Below, piece by piece: positions 46,085 through 57,489 of a stretch of DNA of 64,000 bases; the stretch's first letter is position 1, and every line of letters begins with the position of its first letter. Origin of the DNA: Neostapfia colusana (taxonomy: Eukaryota > Streptophyta > Magnoliopsida > Poales > Poaceae); assembly GCA_030760725.1 (NCBI GenBank), contig JASWHV010000008.1, positions 58,813,671-58,877,670 on the forward strand. Reading direction: 5' to 3'. The notes under the pieces were generated by a model. That model saw only the letters and a program-made list of their open reading frames with translations, was not told the DNA's origin and ran no database searches. Made by a program: the position numbers and the translations under genes.

Positions 46085-46680
46085 GTGATGAGCTCCAGAA
46101 GCTCCACGTGTCCACCGGGGCCTGGTCTCCCCCTTTCTGCAAGGACGAGCTCCAGTTGTGCCGCGTGTCAAGCGAGTGAGACCTCCCTCTCCTTCGTTGG
46201 TGAGCTCCACGTGCGCCACGTATCCTTTTCGTACCTCCCTCTCTTCGGAGGTGAGCTCCGTGAATGCCACACGTCAAGTAGCGCCGGACTCCATTTTTCC
46301 TCAGAGACGAGCTTCGAGGTCGACACGTGTCCAACAGTGTCGGACCTCCCGGAGATAGGCTTCGGTGGTGACACGTGTCCAATAGGAATGGACCTCTCGG
46401 AGGTGAGCTCCGAGGTTGACACGTATCTCGCGCGACTGGTCCTCTGATTTCCATGGTGACTAGCTCCGAAGGTGACACGTGTCCTGCGGCTGGTCTTGCT
46501 TCTTCGCAGAAGCTAGCTCTGGGGGCAACACGTGTCCCACAGGGTCGGAGCTCTCCCCCTTTGCGGAGATGAGCCCCGAGCCTGCCACGTAGCCTGTTTA
46601 GCGGCGGACCCTCCCCATTTGGGGAGATGAGCTCCGAACACGCCACGTGGCCAGCGAGCCGCGAGAGTTGTCTTCGGCGG
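46085..46680 (-). repeat. U3 tandem array of G-box units (minus-strand solo LTR)
   Basis: Same 48-60 bp degenerate units with GACACGTGT-like starts as at 6550-7145, inverted. Confidence 0.85.
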
Positions 46681-46806
46681 TCTCTGTACACTGAAAATTT
46701 GCTTCTTTTGGCAAACTTCTTTGATTCTTTCTTTGTTCCCACTTCTCTTAAAATTTTTTCTCTAAATGAAACATGCAGAAACTAAAAATGAGGGTGTCAC
46801 ACAGAC

Positions 46807-46980
46807 ATAGCAAAACATAGCCATAATTGGCGAAACGTGGCCAAATATAGCCATAATTGCTCAAACATAGCAAAATTTAGATATAATTGCTGAAATATAG
46901 CCAAACTTAGTTATAATTGCTAAAACATAGCAAAACTTAGTCAAACTTAGCCATAATTGCTTAAACATAGCCATAATTGC
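46807..46980 (+). repeat. Intronic minisatellite of CACTA copy B
   Basis: About five to six degenerate units of roughly 30 bp built from AAACATAGCAAAACTTAG and CCATAATTGCT. It lies in the last intron of the second ORF, just before TTTTACAG at 46989-46995. Confidence 0.8.
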
Positions 46981-47174
46981 TCTTTCATTTTACAGAGACC
47001 GGCAGCGGAGGCTCAGACTGTGACACCCTCATCTTTGGTTTCTGCATGTATTCATATTTCATGTAGAGAAAAACATTTTAAAAGAAGTGGGGACACAGAA
47101 ATCATCAAATAGATAGCAAGTAAGAGCCAAATCCAGTTCATAGAGAGCGCCGAAGACAACTTCCGCGCCCCGCT

Positions 47175-47765
47175 GGCCACGTGGCGTGTTCGGAGCTCAT
47201 CCCTACGAAGTGGGGACAGGTCCGCCGCTAAGCTGGCTACATGGCAGGCTCGGGGCTCATCTCCGCAAAAGGGGAGAGGTCCGAACCTGTGGGACACGTG
47301 TTGCCCTGAGCTAGCCTCTGCGGAAGAAGCAAAGGAATTTTCCGTAGGACACATGTCACCTTCGGAGCTAGTCACCACGGAAATGAGAGGACCAGTCGCA
47401 CGGGATACGTGTCGGTCTCGGAGCTTACCTCCGAGAGGTCCGGTTCTATTGAACACGTATCGCCACCGGAGCTTATCTCCGGGAGATCCGTCGCTGTTGG
47501 ACACGTGTTAACCTCGGAGCACGTCTCTGAGGAAAGAAGAAAGGAAAGGTCCGACACTGACACGTGGCGTGTGCGGAGCCACCTCCGAATAAGAGAGGAG
47601 GTCCTGACCGCAAGGATACGTGGCGCATGCGGAGCTCACCTCCGAAGGAGAGGGAAGTCTTGCTCACTTGACACGCGGCACAACCGGAGCTCGTCCCTGC
47701 GGAGAGGGAGAGACCAGGACCCGGTGGACACGTGGAGCCTCCGGAGCTCATCACCGAGGAGGTAA
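47175..47765 (+). repeat. U3 tandem array of G-box units (5' LTR)
   Basis: Units opening with GACACGTGTT, GATACGTGTC, GACACGTGGC and similar. Unit order matches the array in the solo LTR at 6550-7145, so it predates the split of these copies. Confidence 0.87.
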
Positions 47766-49712
47766 CGAGTTCTGGAGCGGTTTTGGATTCTGTATGCGTA
47801 GAAATACCGGAATAGAAACCGACCCGGATTCCACAATGATACCGCACCAAATCAACTAAAGATAAGTTGTAGGATTCGGCAACAAATTTGAACAGGACTC
47901 TTATTTGGGATAAAATCAGATTAGGACTCTTCTCTTCCCGATTATAAATAGAACCCAGAACATCTGGCCGAAACCACAAACTTCTTTTCCAACTCCTGAA
48001 GCCGACGACTTAGAGCCCTAGTCCCAACCCGCCGAGTAAACCATCGCCGAAGCGCGGCAAGGAAGATCGCCGGAGGAAAGCTTGACGATCTGAGGAGGAC
48101 CTCGAGACCGAGAAGAACGTAAGGTAGGTCTCCAATACCACCTTACGACATTGTTGTGTTTTCTTTGCATCTGTTCTTTGATTCCTTTCGAACAAAAGCT
48201 TTCTGGTGGACAGATCACTTGATGATCAGGTTGATCTAAAGACAAGATCATCGCCACGCCCACCTTTGATCCGAACACCTTTGTCCATGCAAGCCATGCA
48301 AGAACACGTACAAACCAATCTAATAAAACTAATCATAGGATAGCATGCATGTGCATCATCACATCTAGTTTAAGGTTTGTGCATGATATTGATTGCTGTG
48401 AATCTTGTATGCACGTGATCCTACCTAGCAGGACAAGCTCAGGGAGCTGTCTACGACAAGCTGCAGCAACAAGGTTTTGAAATCCAGGAACAACCGGAAC
48501 CGCAAGAACACGGCAAGTGCTCCTTGACCATATTGATCCTATGTTTTGGGTAAAACTGTTTTGTTTTGCGAAAAGGTGTGTGTGCTGAGTCAAACATGAT
48601 GGGAAACCCTTTTTATAGGAGTTTACTAGTTTTGGTTAAACCACCCTTGTCGCCACGGAACTTTATGAGTCGGGTATGGTTTTTGCTTTATGCTTCGCTG
48701 AGTCCATGGGATTGGGAAGCGAGATAGATGTGTCTAGCTAACTGCACTCATAATGATATGAGAAACTGATGATGTTAATGAACATGGATCAGAGGGAGAT
48801 CTAGGCAAGCCTGGGTTTGTGAATGAGGTAGCATGAGATGGTGGTTTACTTGCCGTAGATCTAAGGACCGGTTCATGCATGCACATGCCAGGATAACAGT
48901 GCCACCACAAGGCCAAGTATGGGTGCGACTTAGCTGAGTAATTAGGTAAGTTGCTAGAGTGTTATGGACTGTGGAAGGCGCGGGGAATGGGAGTCGAGTG
49001 AGGACTGCCCTGGGAACTGCATGGCACAAGAGGGGGCCTGTGGGTGGGAGAATTGGAGATTCTAGCCTGCCGGTGAAACCTTAGTGAGTCCATACAACTA
49101 GTAGCCCCTTGTAAAGGCTATTTTCTGATCTCTTGGCCATACACCGACGGTTGTGTACTGGTATAATGGAGGTTCTGCAGTCGCCGACGGGTGACGAAAT
49201 CACAAACTTATGGATAAAGAGGTGCAAACTCTGCAGAGTCTAAAACTATCATGATAGCCAAGCTTACGGTTACGAGCGCCTGGCCAACTGCCATGATTAG
49301 TTGGGATGGTTATTTGGAAGGTTATTGGTTATGGTTATTGATTATGGTTATGGTTTGGTTTTGGGACTGTTGAGTCCGGGTGACAAGATGGTTGCATGAC
49401 TGTTGAGTCATGGCAACGAGATTAGTCTCAGTGTGAGACGAAGTTGTTTATGAGATAAGATGGTAGCGAATACGGGAAGGTATTCGTGAGATGGTAGCAA
49501 ATACAAGGAGGTATTCGTGAGTAAGAATGAAGTGTTAATGTTCGGGTGGAACATGGAAAGTGATGGAGGTATGTTGGTAATTTAATACATGCTGGGATTA
49601 CATTCACCTAAAGTTAAGTTGTTGTTTTATCATGGTTTTATAAATCTGCTTTTCTGCAAATGAGCCTTTTTATAACTACCTTGTTATGAGCTACATATCA
49701 TGTTTTTTCCGC

Positions 49713-49805
49713 ACTTGCTGAGTACATCATTGTACTCAAACTTGCATTATTATTTCATCATCAGCAGCAGGAGAAGCCTACTATGAAGACCAAGTGGAGC
49801 ATTAA
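49713..49805 (+). promoter_or_regulatory. LTR 3' splice-site-like module with hairpin
   Basis: CACTTGCTGAG, perfect hairpin 49720-49737, T-rich tract, CAGCAGCAG|G at about 49770, then GEAYYEDQVEH and TAA at 49803-49805. Confidence 0.5.
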
Positions 49806-50115
49806 GGCATGTTATCTATTCTCAACCTTGCCTGTGGAGGGAGTAGGGATGGAGCCACTTTTGCTTAGATTTGCTTCTGCATTAGTTAAATTGCTTCTGC
49901 ACTAGAATAAAGACTTCCGCTGCATAAAAATAAAGACTTCCGCTGTGAGCATGAGTCCAAGACTCATGAGATATTGTAACAAACTCTGTTATTCGTGATA
50001 AAATATAATCTGAATTCAGTTTGTGGAACATATGTATATGTGTGATGAACATCCTGGGCACACATATGCATTAGTTCTCGGTTCCGTGGTTTTCCACAGA
50101 ATTGAGGGCGTCACA

Positions 50116-50270
50116 GATTGGTATCAGAGCCACGGGTTGACAGTAGGTTACATGCCTAGATAGAAACCTCAGATTGATATTAGAGCCACGGGTTGACAGT
50201 AGGTTACACCCCTAAATAGGAGTCACAGATTGGTATTGGACACAGATTGGTAGCAAAGCCACGCTGACCC
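50116..50270 (+). repeat. Tandem duplication of the primer-binding region
   Basis: Two 56-bp copies (50116-50171 and 50172-50227), a 17-bp partial copy (50228-50244) and a fourth partial copy from 50245. Each begins GATTGRTAT or GATTGGTAG, and each later copy is preceded by CTCA or CACA, echoing the LTR/primer-site border. The true primer-binding site TGGTATCAGAGCCACG is at 50119-50134. Confidence 0.9.
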
Positions 50271-53202
50271 AAGGAAGCAGTACCTGTTCTTGAGAGGGTT
50301 GAACAACGAGATTCAGGTTCGGCTCCTCAACAATGACTACGCAAGCTTTCAGAAGCTGGTTGACAAGGCCATAGTGGTTGAAAACAAGATCCGAGAGATC
50401 GAGCGAGAGTGCAAGAGGAAGATGCCATACCAGCCCCAAGAGAGCAACGTACGACCTCGGTACATGCCCCCAGCTGCACCGCAGTGTGGATCGACCACTC
50501 CTGCGTACCGCCCTGGTCAGCCACCACAGCAACAATTCATTGCACCAGCACCTCTCGCGCCCATGCCTCCCGCGCCCCGACCTAACAATGGCGCTCCTGT
50601 TCAAAACCCCCGCCCCAACGTACCTGCTGCCATAGGGAACAGGGCATGCTTTGCATGCGGGGAAATAGGACACTTCGCGAACCAGTGCCCGAGGAGAGGC
50701 CCTAGACAGCAAGGCAACGTGCCCAAGCAGAACCCGCGACCGAACGGAGAGGACAATAAAGGAAATCGGGGACAGCAGAACTATGCTCGCGGCAACGTGA
50801 ACCATGTCTCTGCTGAGGAAGCGCAACAGGCTGAGGACGTCGTAATTGGTATGTTCCTTGCCAACTCCAACCCAATCACCATCTTATTTGATTCTGGAGC
50901 ATCGCATTCCTTCATACCATCCAAATATGTTGCCAAACATCATCTACCCCTATCCCACTTAGAATGTGCTATGTTAGTAAATTCTCCCAGAGGAGAAATG
51001 AGGACTAATATAGTATGTCTGAAAGTAAGCCTTAAAATAAGGAGGGTAGACTTCCTTGCCAACCTTATTGTCTTGGACTCCCAAGGGATTGACATAATAC
51101 TCGGGATGGATTGGTTAAGCAAGCACAACGGAGTAATCCAATGTGCTGAAAGAAGCGTGCAGTTGACAAGTGAGCACGACATCCATGTCGAGTTTGAGTC
51201 AGGCCAACAAACCACTGAAAAGGCAAATTTGAACCACATCGAAGGAACAACGTTGGACAGCATTCCAGTGGTTCATGAATTTTCGTACGTGTTCCCGGAA
51301 GAGCTTCCAGGTATGCCACCTGACCGGGACATTGAGTTTTCCATAGATTTGGTACCCGGAACTGCACCCATAGCCAAGAGATCCTATAGGATGCCCGTCA
51401 ATGAACTAGTAGAACTCAAGAAGCAAATTCAAGAGCAGTTGGAGAAGGGCTTTATACGTCCAAGCTCGTCACCATGGGGAGCTCCGGTGCTCTTCGTAGA
51501 CAAGAAGGATGGAACCCAAAGGATGTGCGTGGACTATAGGTCTCTCAACGAGGTAACAATCAAGAACAAATACCCTCTGCCCCGTATAGAGGACCTATTC
51601 GACCAAATGAAAGGAGCCCGAGTGTTCTCCAAGATTGATCTTCGGTCGGGATACTTCCAGCTGAAGATTAAGCCCTCCGATATACCCAAGACAGCCTTTC
51701 GCACACGGTATGGTTCGTATGAATATACCGTCATGTCTTTTGGGTTGACAAATGCACCCGCATACTTCATGTACCTTATGAACAAGGTTTTCATGGAGTA
51801 CTTGGACAAGTTCGTCGTGGTTTTCATCGACGACATTATGGTGTATTCAAAAAGTGAGGAGGAGCATGAAGAACATTTGAAATTGACCTTGCAGAAATTG
51901 CGTGAGCATCAATTGTATGCCAAGCTTAACAAGTGTCAATTTTGGCTAAAGGAAATATCTTTCCTAGGCCACATTATCTCCAAGGAAGGGGTATCGGTTG
52001 ATCCCAGAAAAGTGAGAGATGTCCTGAAGTGGGACCAACCACAGAGCGTGAGGGATATTCAGAGTTTTCTTGGGATGGCTGGATACTATCGATGCTTCAT
52101 TAAAGACTTCTCTAAGATAGCAAAGCCTATAACGGAGTTGCTAATGAAGGGAAAGGTCTTCCAATGGACACCAGCCTGCCAAGGAAGTTTTGAGGAACTC
52201 AATAAAAGGCTAACCACAGCACCGGTTCTGGTATTGCCAGACGTAAGCAAGAGCTTTGACATATATTGCGACGCATCCAGACAGGGGCTCGGATGTGTGC
52301 TCATGCAAGAAGGACAAGTGCTAGCCTATGCCTCACGACAATTAAAGAAGCACGAGCTTAATTATTCTACACATGACTTGGAGCTAGCAGCAGTAGTGCA
52401 TGCATTGAAGATTTGGAGACATTATATCTTTGGTCATCGATGTGAGATCTATACGGATCATATAAGCCTCAAGTACATATTTACACAAACGGACTTGAAT
52501 TTGAGGCAACGTCGATGGTTGGAACTCATCAAGGATTACGATGTTGGAATCAACTACCACCCCGGTAAGGCCAATGTAGTAGCTGATGCATTGAGCCGAA
52601 AGGGAGCATGTCACCAACTCACGGTTCGGGAGCTACCACCCGAACTACGTAAGGAGTTTGAACGGTTGCACCTTGGATTCTTGAACAACATGGAAATAAT
52701 GGAGATCCACTCCTCATTGGAGCAAGAGATAAGAGATGGCCAAGCAATGGATGAGGAGATCAAGGAGATCAAGGAAAGAATCCGACAAGGAATAGAGAAG
52801 GATTTCAAAGAAGATGAGAAGGGTACGCTTTGGCTAGGAAAAAGGATTTGTGTGCCTAACATAAAACACCTCCGCGACATGATATTGAAGGAGGCACATG
52901 ATTCACCCTTTTCTATACATCCCGAAAGTACCAAAATGTACAAGGACTTGAAGACTTGTTATTGGTGGGATGGTATGAAAAGGGATATAGCCGAATACGT
53001 TGCCCTATGCGACACATGCCAACGGGTGAAGGCCGAACATCAAAAACCCGCTGGATTGTTGCAACCTTTGAAGGTACCAGAGTGGAAGTGGGAAGACATT
53101 AGTTTCGATTTCATCATCGGATTGCCACGTACTCAGTCGGGTTACGACTCCATCTGGGCTATCGTGGACCGATTGACGAAAACCGCCCATTTTTTCCCGT
53201 AA
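50254..53202 (+). pseudogene. Truncated gag fused to protease-RT-RNase H-integrase, plus-strand chromovirus
   Basis: Open from 50254 with no ATG; the gag capsid core is deleted and reading resumes at QYLFLRGLNNEIQV. Counting the TTG at 50290 as residue 1: CCHC knuckle CFACGEIGHFANQC at 120-133; protease LFDSGAS with Asp 201; reverse transcriptase with FIDD at 512-515; RNase H with YCDAS Asp 661 to VADALSRK near 765; integrase zinc region from His 870 to LCDTC near 908; first integrase Asp 940 in SFDFIIGLP. A one-base loss in the T/C run near 53193 creates TAA at 53200. Protease, RT and RNase H look intact, but without gag or a start codon translation is doubtful. Confidence 0.95.
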
Positions 53203-54174
53203 GGGCCAAGTACAACGTTGCACAATTAGCTGAGTTGCACATGGAGCAGATCGTATACCGTCATGGAGTCCCGAGGAGGATAGTCTCATTATCGAGGTTC
53301 TCAGTTTACCTCTAGATTCTAGAGGAAGCTGCAGAAAGCCATGGGTACCCAACTGGATTTTTGCTCCGCCTATCACCCACAAACTGATGGACAAACCGAA
53401 AGGACAAACCAAATTTTGGAGGACATGTTGAGAGCTTGCACCTTGAAACATGGGCGTAGTTGGGATAGGAGTTTACCGTATGCCGAATTCTCCTATAACA
53501 ACAGCTATCAAGCTAGCTTGAAGATGTCGCCTTTCGAAGCATTATATGGTAGAAGGTGTAGAACGCCGCTGTTTTGGAACGAGACCGGAGAGAACCAGGT
53601 GTTTGGACCCGAAGTACTACAAAAATCTGAAAAGCAAGTCCAAACGGTACGGGAGAACTTAAAGGCTGCTCAGTCGCGACAGAAAGGCTATGCGGACAAT
53701 AGGCGAAGGAAGTTGACCTTTGAAGTAGGAGACTTCGTATACCTTAAGATATCGCCTATCCGAGGCCAACGACGTTTCAACGTCAAAGGCAAGCTAGCCC
53801 CTCGCTACATCGGACCATTTAAGATTTTGGAGAAGCAAGGAGAAGTAGCCTATCAACTAGAGCTCCCAACCCACCTCTCCGACGTACATGACGTGTTTCA
53901 TGTATCCCAGCTCAAGAAGTGCTTTAGAGTACCATAGGAGCAAATACCAATGGAAGAGCTTGAACTTCAAGAGGACCTGACCTATACGGAGCACCCTGTC
54001 CGAATTTCGGACGTAAAGGAAAGGGTCACCCGGAACAAGGTGATTCGATGGTGCAAGGTACAATGGAGCCATCACACCGAAGCTGAAGCCACTTGGGAGC
54101 GTGAAGAGGATATCAAGGCAGAATTTCCCCATCTATGCTCTACTAACGAATCTCGAGGGCGAGATTCAATTTAA
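53203..54174 (+). pseudogene. Integrase end and chromodomain, plus-strand chromovirus
   Basis: Integrase continues in another frame. The DRG segment holding the second catalytic Asp is destroyed near 53288 (SLSRFS reads where SDRGSQ belongs), and a TAG follows at about 53314. From 53341 the frame is open: SAYHPQTDGQTERTNQILED with the catalytic Glu, then the GPFKILEKQGEVAYQLELP carboxy-terminal domain. A nonsense TAG at 53935-53937 cuts off the chromodomain (VTRNKVIRWCKVQWSHH, TWEREEDI) at about 54028-54150. Confidence 0.93.
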
Positions 54175-54342
54175 GGGGGGTAGATTTGTGACACCCTCAT
54201 CTCTGGTTTCTGCATGTATTCATATTTCATGTAGAGAAAAATATTTTAAAAGAAGTGGGGACAGAGAAATCATCAAATAGATAGCCAGTAAGAGCCGAAT
54301 CCAGTTCATAGAGAGCGCCGAAGACAACTTCTGCGGCCCGCT

Positions 54343-54935
54343 GGCCACGTGGCATGTTCGGAGCTCATCCCTGCGAAGTGGGGAGAGGTCCGCCGCTAAG
54401 CTGGCTACGTGGCAGGCTCGGGGCTCATCTCCGTAAAAGGGGAGAGGTCCGACCCTGTGGGACACGTGTTGCCCTGAGCTAGCCTCTGCAGAAGAAGCAA
54501 AGGCATTTTCCACAGGACACATGTCACCTTCGGAGCTAGTCACCACGGAATTTAGAGGACCAGTCGCACCGTATACGTGTCGGTCTCGAAGCTTACCTCC
54601 GAGAGGTCCGGTTCTATTGAACACGTATCGCCACCGGAGGTTATCTCCGGGAGGTCCGTCGCTGCTGGACACGTGTTAACCTCGGAGCACGTCTCTGAGG
54701 AAAGAAGAAAAGAAAGGTCCGACACTGACACGTGGCGTGTGCGGAGCCACCTCCGAATAAGAGAGGAGGTCCCGACCGCCAGGATACGTGGGGCACGCGG
54801 AGATCACCTACGAAGGAGAGGGAAGTCTTGCTCACTTGACACGCGGCACAACCGGAGCTCGTCCCTGCAGAGAGGGAGAGACCAGGACCCGGTGGACACG
54901 TGGAGCCTCCGGATATCATCACCGAGGAGGTAACG
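54343..54935 (+). repeat. U3 tandem array of G-box units (3' LTR)
   Basis: Unit-for-unit match of the array in the 5' LTR with scattered substitutions; most ACGTG cores are kept. Confidence 0.87.
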
Positions 54936-56881
54936 AGTTCTGGAGCGGTTTTGGATTCTGTACGCGTAGAAATACCGGAACAGAAACCGACCTGGATTTC
55001 ACAATGATACCGCACCAAATCAACTAAAGATAAGTTGTAGGATACGACAACAAATTTGAACAAGACTCTTATTCGGGATAAAATCAGATTAGGACTCTTC
55101 TCTTCCCGATTATAAATAGAACCTAGAATCTCTGGCCGAAACCACAAACTTCTTTTCCAACTCCTGAAGCCGACGACTTAGAGCCCTAGTCCCAACCCGC
55201 CGAGTAAACCATTGCCGAAGCGCGGCAAGGAAGATCGCCGGAGAAAAGCTCGACGATCTGAGGAGGACCTCGAGACCGAGAAGAACGTAAGGTAGGTCTC
55301 CAATACCACCTTACGACATCGTTGTGTTTTCTTTGCATACGTTCCTTGATTCCTTTCGAACAGAAGCCTTCTCGTGGACAGATCACTTGATGATCAGGTT
55401 GATCTAAAGACAAGATCATCGCCACGTCCACCTTTGATCCGAACACCTTTGTCCATGCAAGCCATGCAAGAACACGTACAAACCAATCTAATAAAACTAA
55501 TCATAGGATAGCATGCATGTGCATCATTGCATCTAGTTTAAGGTTTGTGCATGATATTGATTGCTGTGAATCTTGTATGCACGTGATCCTACCTAGTAGG
55601 ACAAGCTCAGGGAGCTGTCTACGACGAGCTGCAGCAACAAGGTTTTGAGATCCAGGAACAACCGGAAGCACAAGAACAAGGCAAGTGCTCCTTGACCATA
55701 TTGATCCTATGTTTTGGGTAAAACTATTTTGTTTTGCGAAAAGGTGTGTGTGCTGAGTCAAACATGATGGGAAACCCTTTTTATAGGAGTTTACTAGTTT
55801 TGGTTAAACCACCCTTGTCGCCAAGGAAGTTTATGAGTCGGGTATGGTTTTTGCTTTATACTTCGCTGAGTCCATGGGATTGGGAAGCGAGATAGATGTG
55901 TCTAGCTAACTGCACTCGTAATGATATGAGAAACTGATGATGTTAATGAACATGGATTGGAGGGAGATCTAGGCAAGCCTGGGTTTGTGAATGAGGTAGC
56001 ATGAGATGGTGGTTTACTTGCCGTAGATCTAAGGACCGGTTCATGCATGCACATGCCAGGATAACAGTGCCACCACAAGGCCAATCATGGGTGCGACTTA
56101 GCTGAGTAATTAGGTAAGTTGCTAGACTGTTATGACTGTGGAAGGCGCGGGGAATGGGAGTCGAGTGAGGACTGCCCTGGGAACTGCATGGCACAATAGG
56201 GGGCCCGTGGGTGGGAGAATTGGAGATTCTAGCCTGCCGGTGAAACCTTAGTGAGTCCATACAACTAGTAGCCCCTTTGTAAAGGCTATTTTGTGATCTC
56301 TTGGCCATACACCGTCGGTTGTGTACTGGTATAATGGAGGTTCTACAGTTGCCGACGGGTGACGAAATCACAAACTTGTGGGTAAAGAGGTGCAAACTCT
56401 GCAGAGTCTAAAACTATCATGATAACCGAGCTTACGGTTATGAGCGCCTGGCCAACTGCCATGATTAGATGGGATGGTTATTGGGAAGGTTCTTGGTTAT
56501 GGTTATTGATTATGGTTATGGTTTGGTTTTGGGACTGTTGAGTCCGGGTGACAAGATGGTTGCATGACTGTTGAGTCATGGCAACGAGATTAGTCTCAGT
56601 GTGAGACAAAGTTGTTTATGAGATAAGATGGTAGCGAATATGGGAAGGCATTCGTGAGATGGTAGCAAATACGAGGAGGTATTCGTGAGTAAGAATGAAG
56701 TGGTTAATGTTCGGGTGGAACATGGAAAGTGATGGAGGTATGTTGGTAATTTAATACATGCTGGGATTACATTCACCTAAAGTTAAGTTGCTGTTTTATC
56801 ATGGTTTTATAAATCTGCTTTTCTGCAAATGAGCCTTTTTATACCTACCTTGTTATGAGCTACATATCATATGTTTTCCGC

Positions 56882-56974
56882 ACTTGCTGAGTACATCATT
56901 GTACTCAAACTTGCATTATTATTTCATCATCAGCAGCAGGAGAAGCCTACTATGAAGACCAAGTGGAGCATTAA
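56882..56974 (+). promoter_or_regulatory. LTR 3' splice-site-like module with hairpin
   Basis: Hairpin 56889-56906 (GAGTAC/GTACTC), CAGCAGCAG|G, GEAYYEDQVEH and TAA at 56972-56974. Confidence 0.5.
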
Positions 56975-57489
56975 GGCGTGTGATCTATTCTCAACCTTGC
57001 TTGTGGAGGGAGTAGGGATGGAGCCACTTCTGCTTAGATTTGCTTCCGCATTAGTTAAATTGCTTCCGCACTAGAATAAAGACTTCCGCTGCATAAAAAT
57101 AAAGACTCCCGCTGTGAGCATGAGTCCAAGACTCATGAGATATTGTAACAAACTCTGTTATTCGTGGTAATATATAATCTGAATTCAGTTTGTGGAACAT
57201 ATGTGTATGTGTGATGAACATCCTGGGCACACATATGCATTAGTTCTCGGTTCCGTGGTCTTCCACAGAATTGAGGGCGTCACACAAACTCCATCGCCTG
57301 TGCTACTGGGACCTGGAGCACGACGCGAGGATGACATTCCAGGCTCCAGAGGTAGCGGGCGGGGGAGTGTAGTGTCATATTTTATATTTGATAATATTGT
57401 AATCTAAACTGTATGTTATCTTATATATATTGTTTTGTATCTGCCTATGAGCTGGCCATCATGCCAGGTTAGCATTTTTCTGTTTTTTT

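Larger units (their letters stand above)
43791..46801 (-). mobile_element. Solo LTR, chromovirus type, minus orientation
   Basis: Minus strand TGTGACACCCTC to GGGCCTCACA, flanked by a perfect CAGAC duplication (43786-43790 and 46802-46806). It belongs to the same family as the LTRs at 47019 and 54187. Compared with those, about 75 bp including the TATA box and start region are deleted near 45895, so its own promoter is probably dead. The GTAGGT site remains at 45776-45781. Confidence 0.94.
47019..50115 (+). repeat. 5' LTR of the plus-strand chromovirus
   Basis: G-box array about 47175-47765, TATAAATA at 47943-47950, donor-like GTAGGT at 48124-48129, acceptor module at 49713-49805. The primer-binding site starts three bases after the end. 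Confidence 0.97.
47019..57284 (+). mobile_element. Full-length Tekay/Del-type chromovirus, plus orientation
   Basis: LTRs 47019-50115 (3097 bp) and 54187-57284 (3098 bp), both TGTGACACCC to GGGCGTCACA. Flanks CAGAC (47014-47018) and CAAAC (57285-57289) form a target duplication with one change. The internal part has a primer-binding site, truncated gag, protease, reverse transcriptase, RNase H, integrase, chromodomain and a purine tract (AAGGGGGG at about 54172-54179). About 17 differences in the first 340 bases of the two LTRs (5 percent, by eye) make it younger than the minus-strand element. It cannot be autonomous. Confidence 0.97.
54187..57284 (+). repeat. 3' LTR of the plus-strand chromovirus
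   Basis: G-box array about 54343-54935, TATAAATA at 55111-55118, donor-like GTAGGT at 55292-55297, acceptor module at 56882-56974. Confidence 0.97.
46996..57370 (+). pseudogene. Second ORF of CACTA copy B, last exon, split by the plus-strand chromovirus
   Basis: Only 46996-47018 and 57290-57370 are native. The first piece encodes RPAAEAQ and the second SPVLLGPGARREDDIPGSRG then GSGRGSVV, ending soon after. Everything between is the inserted retroelement and its target duplication. Confidence 0.55.
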
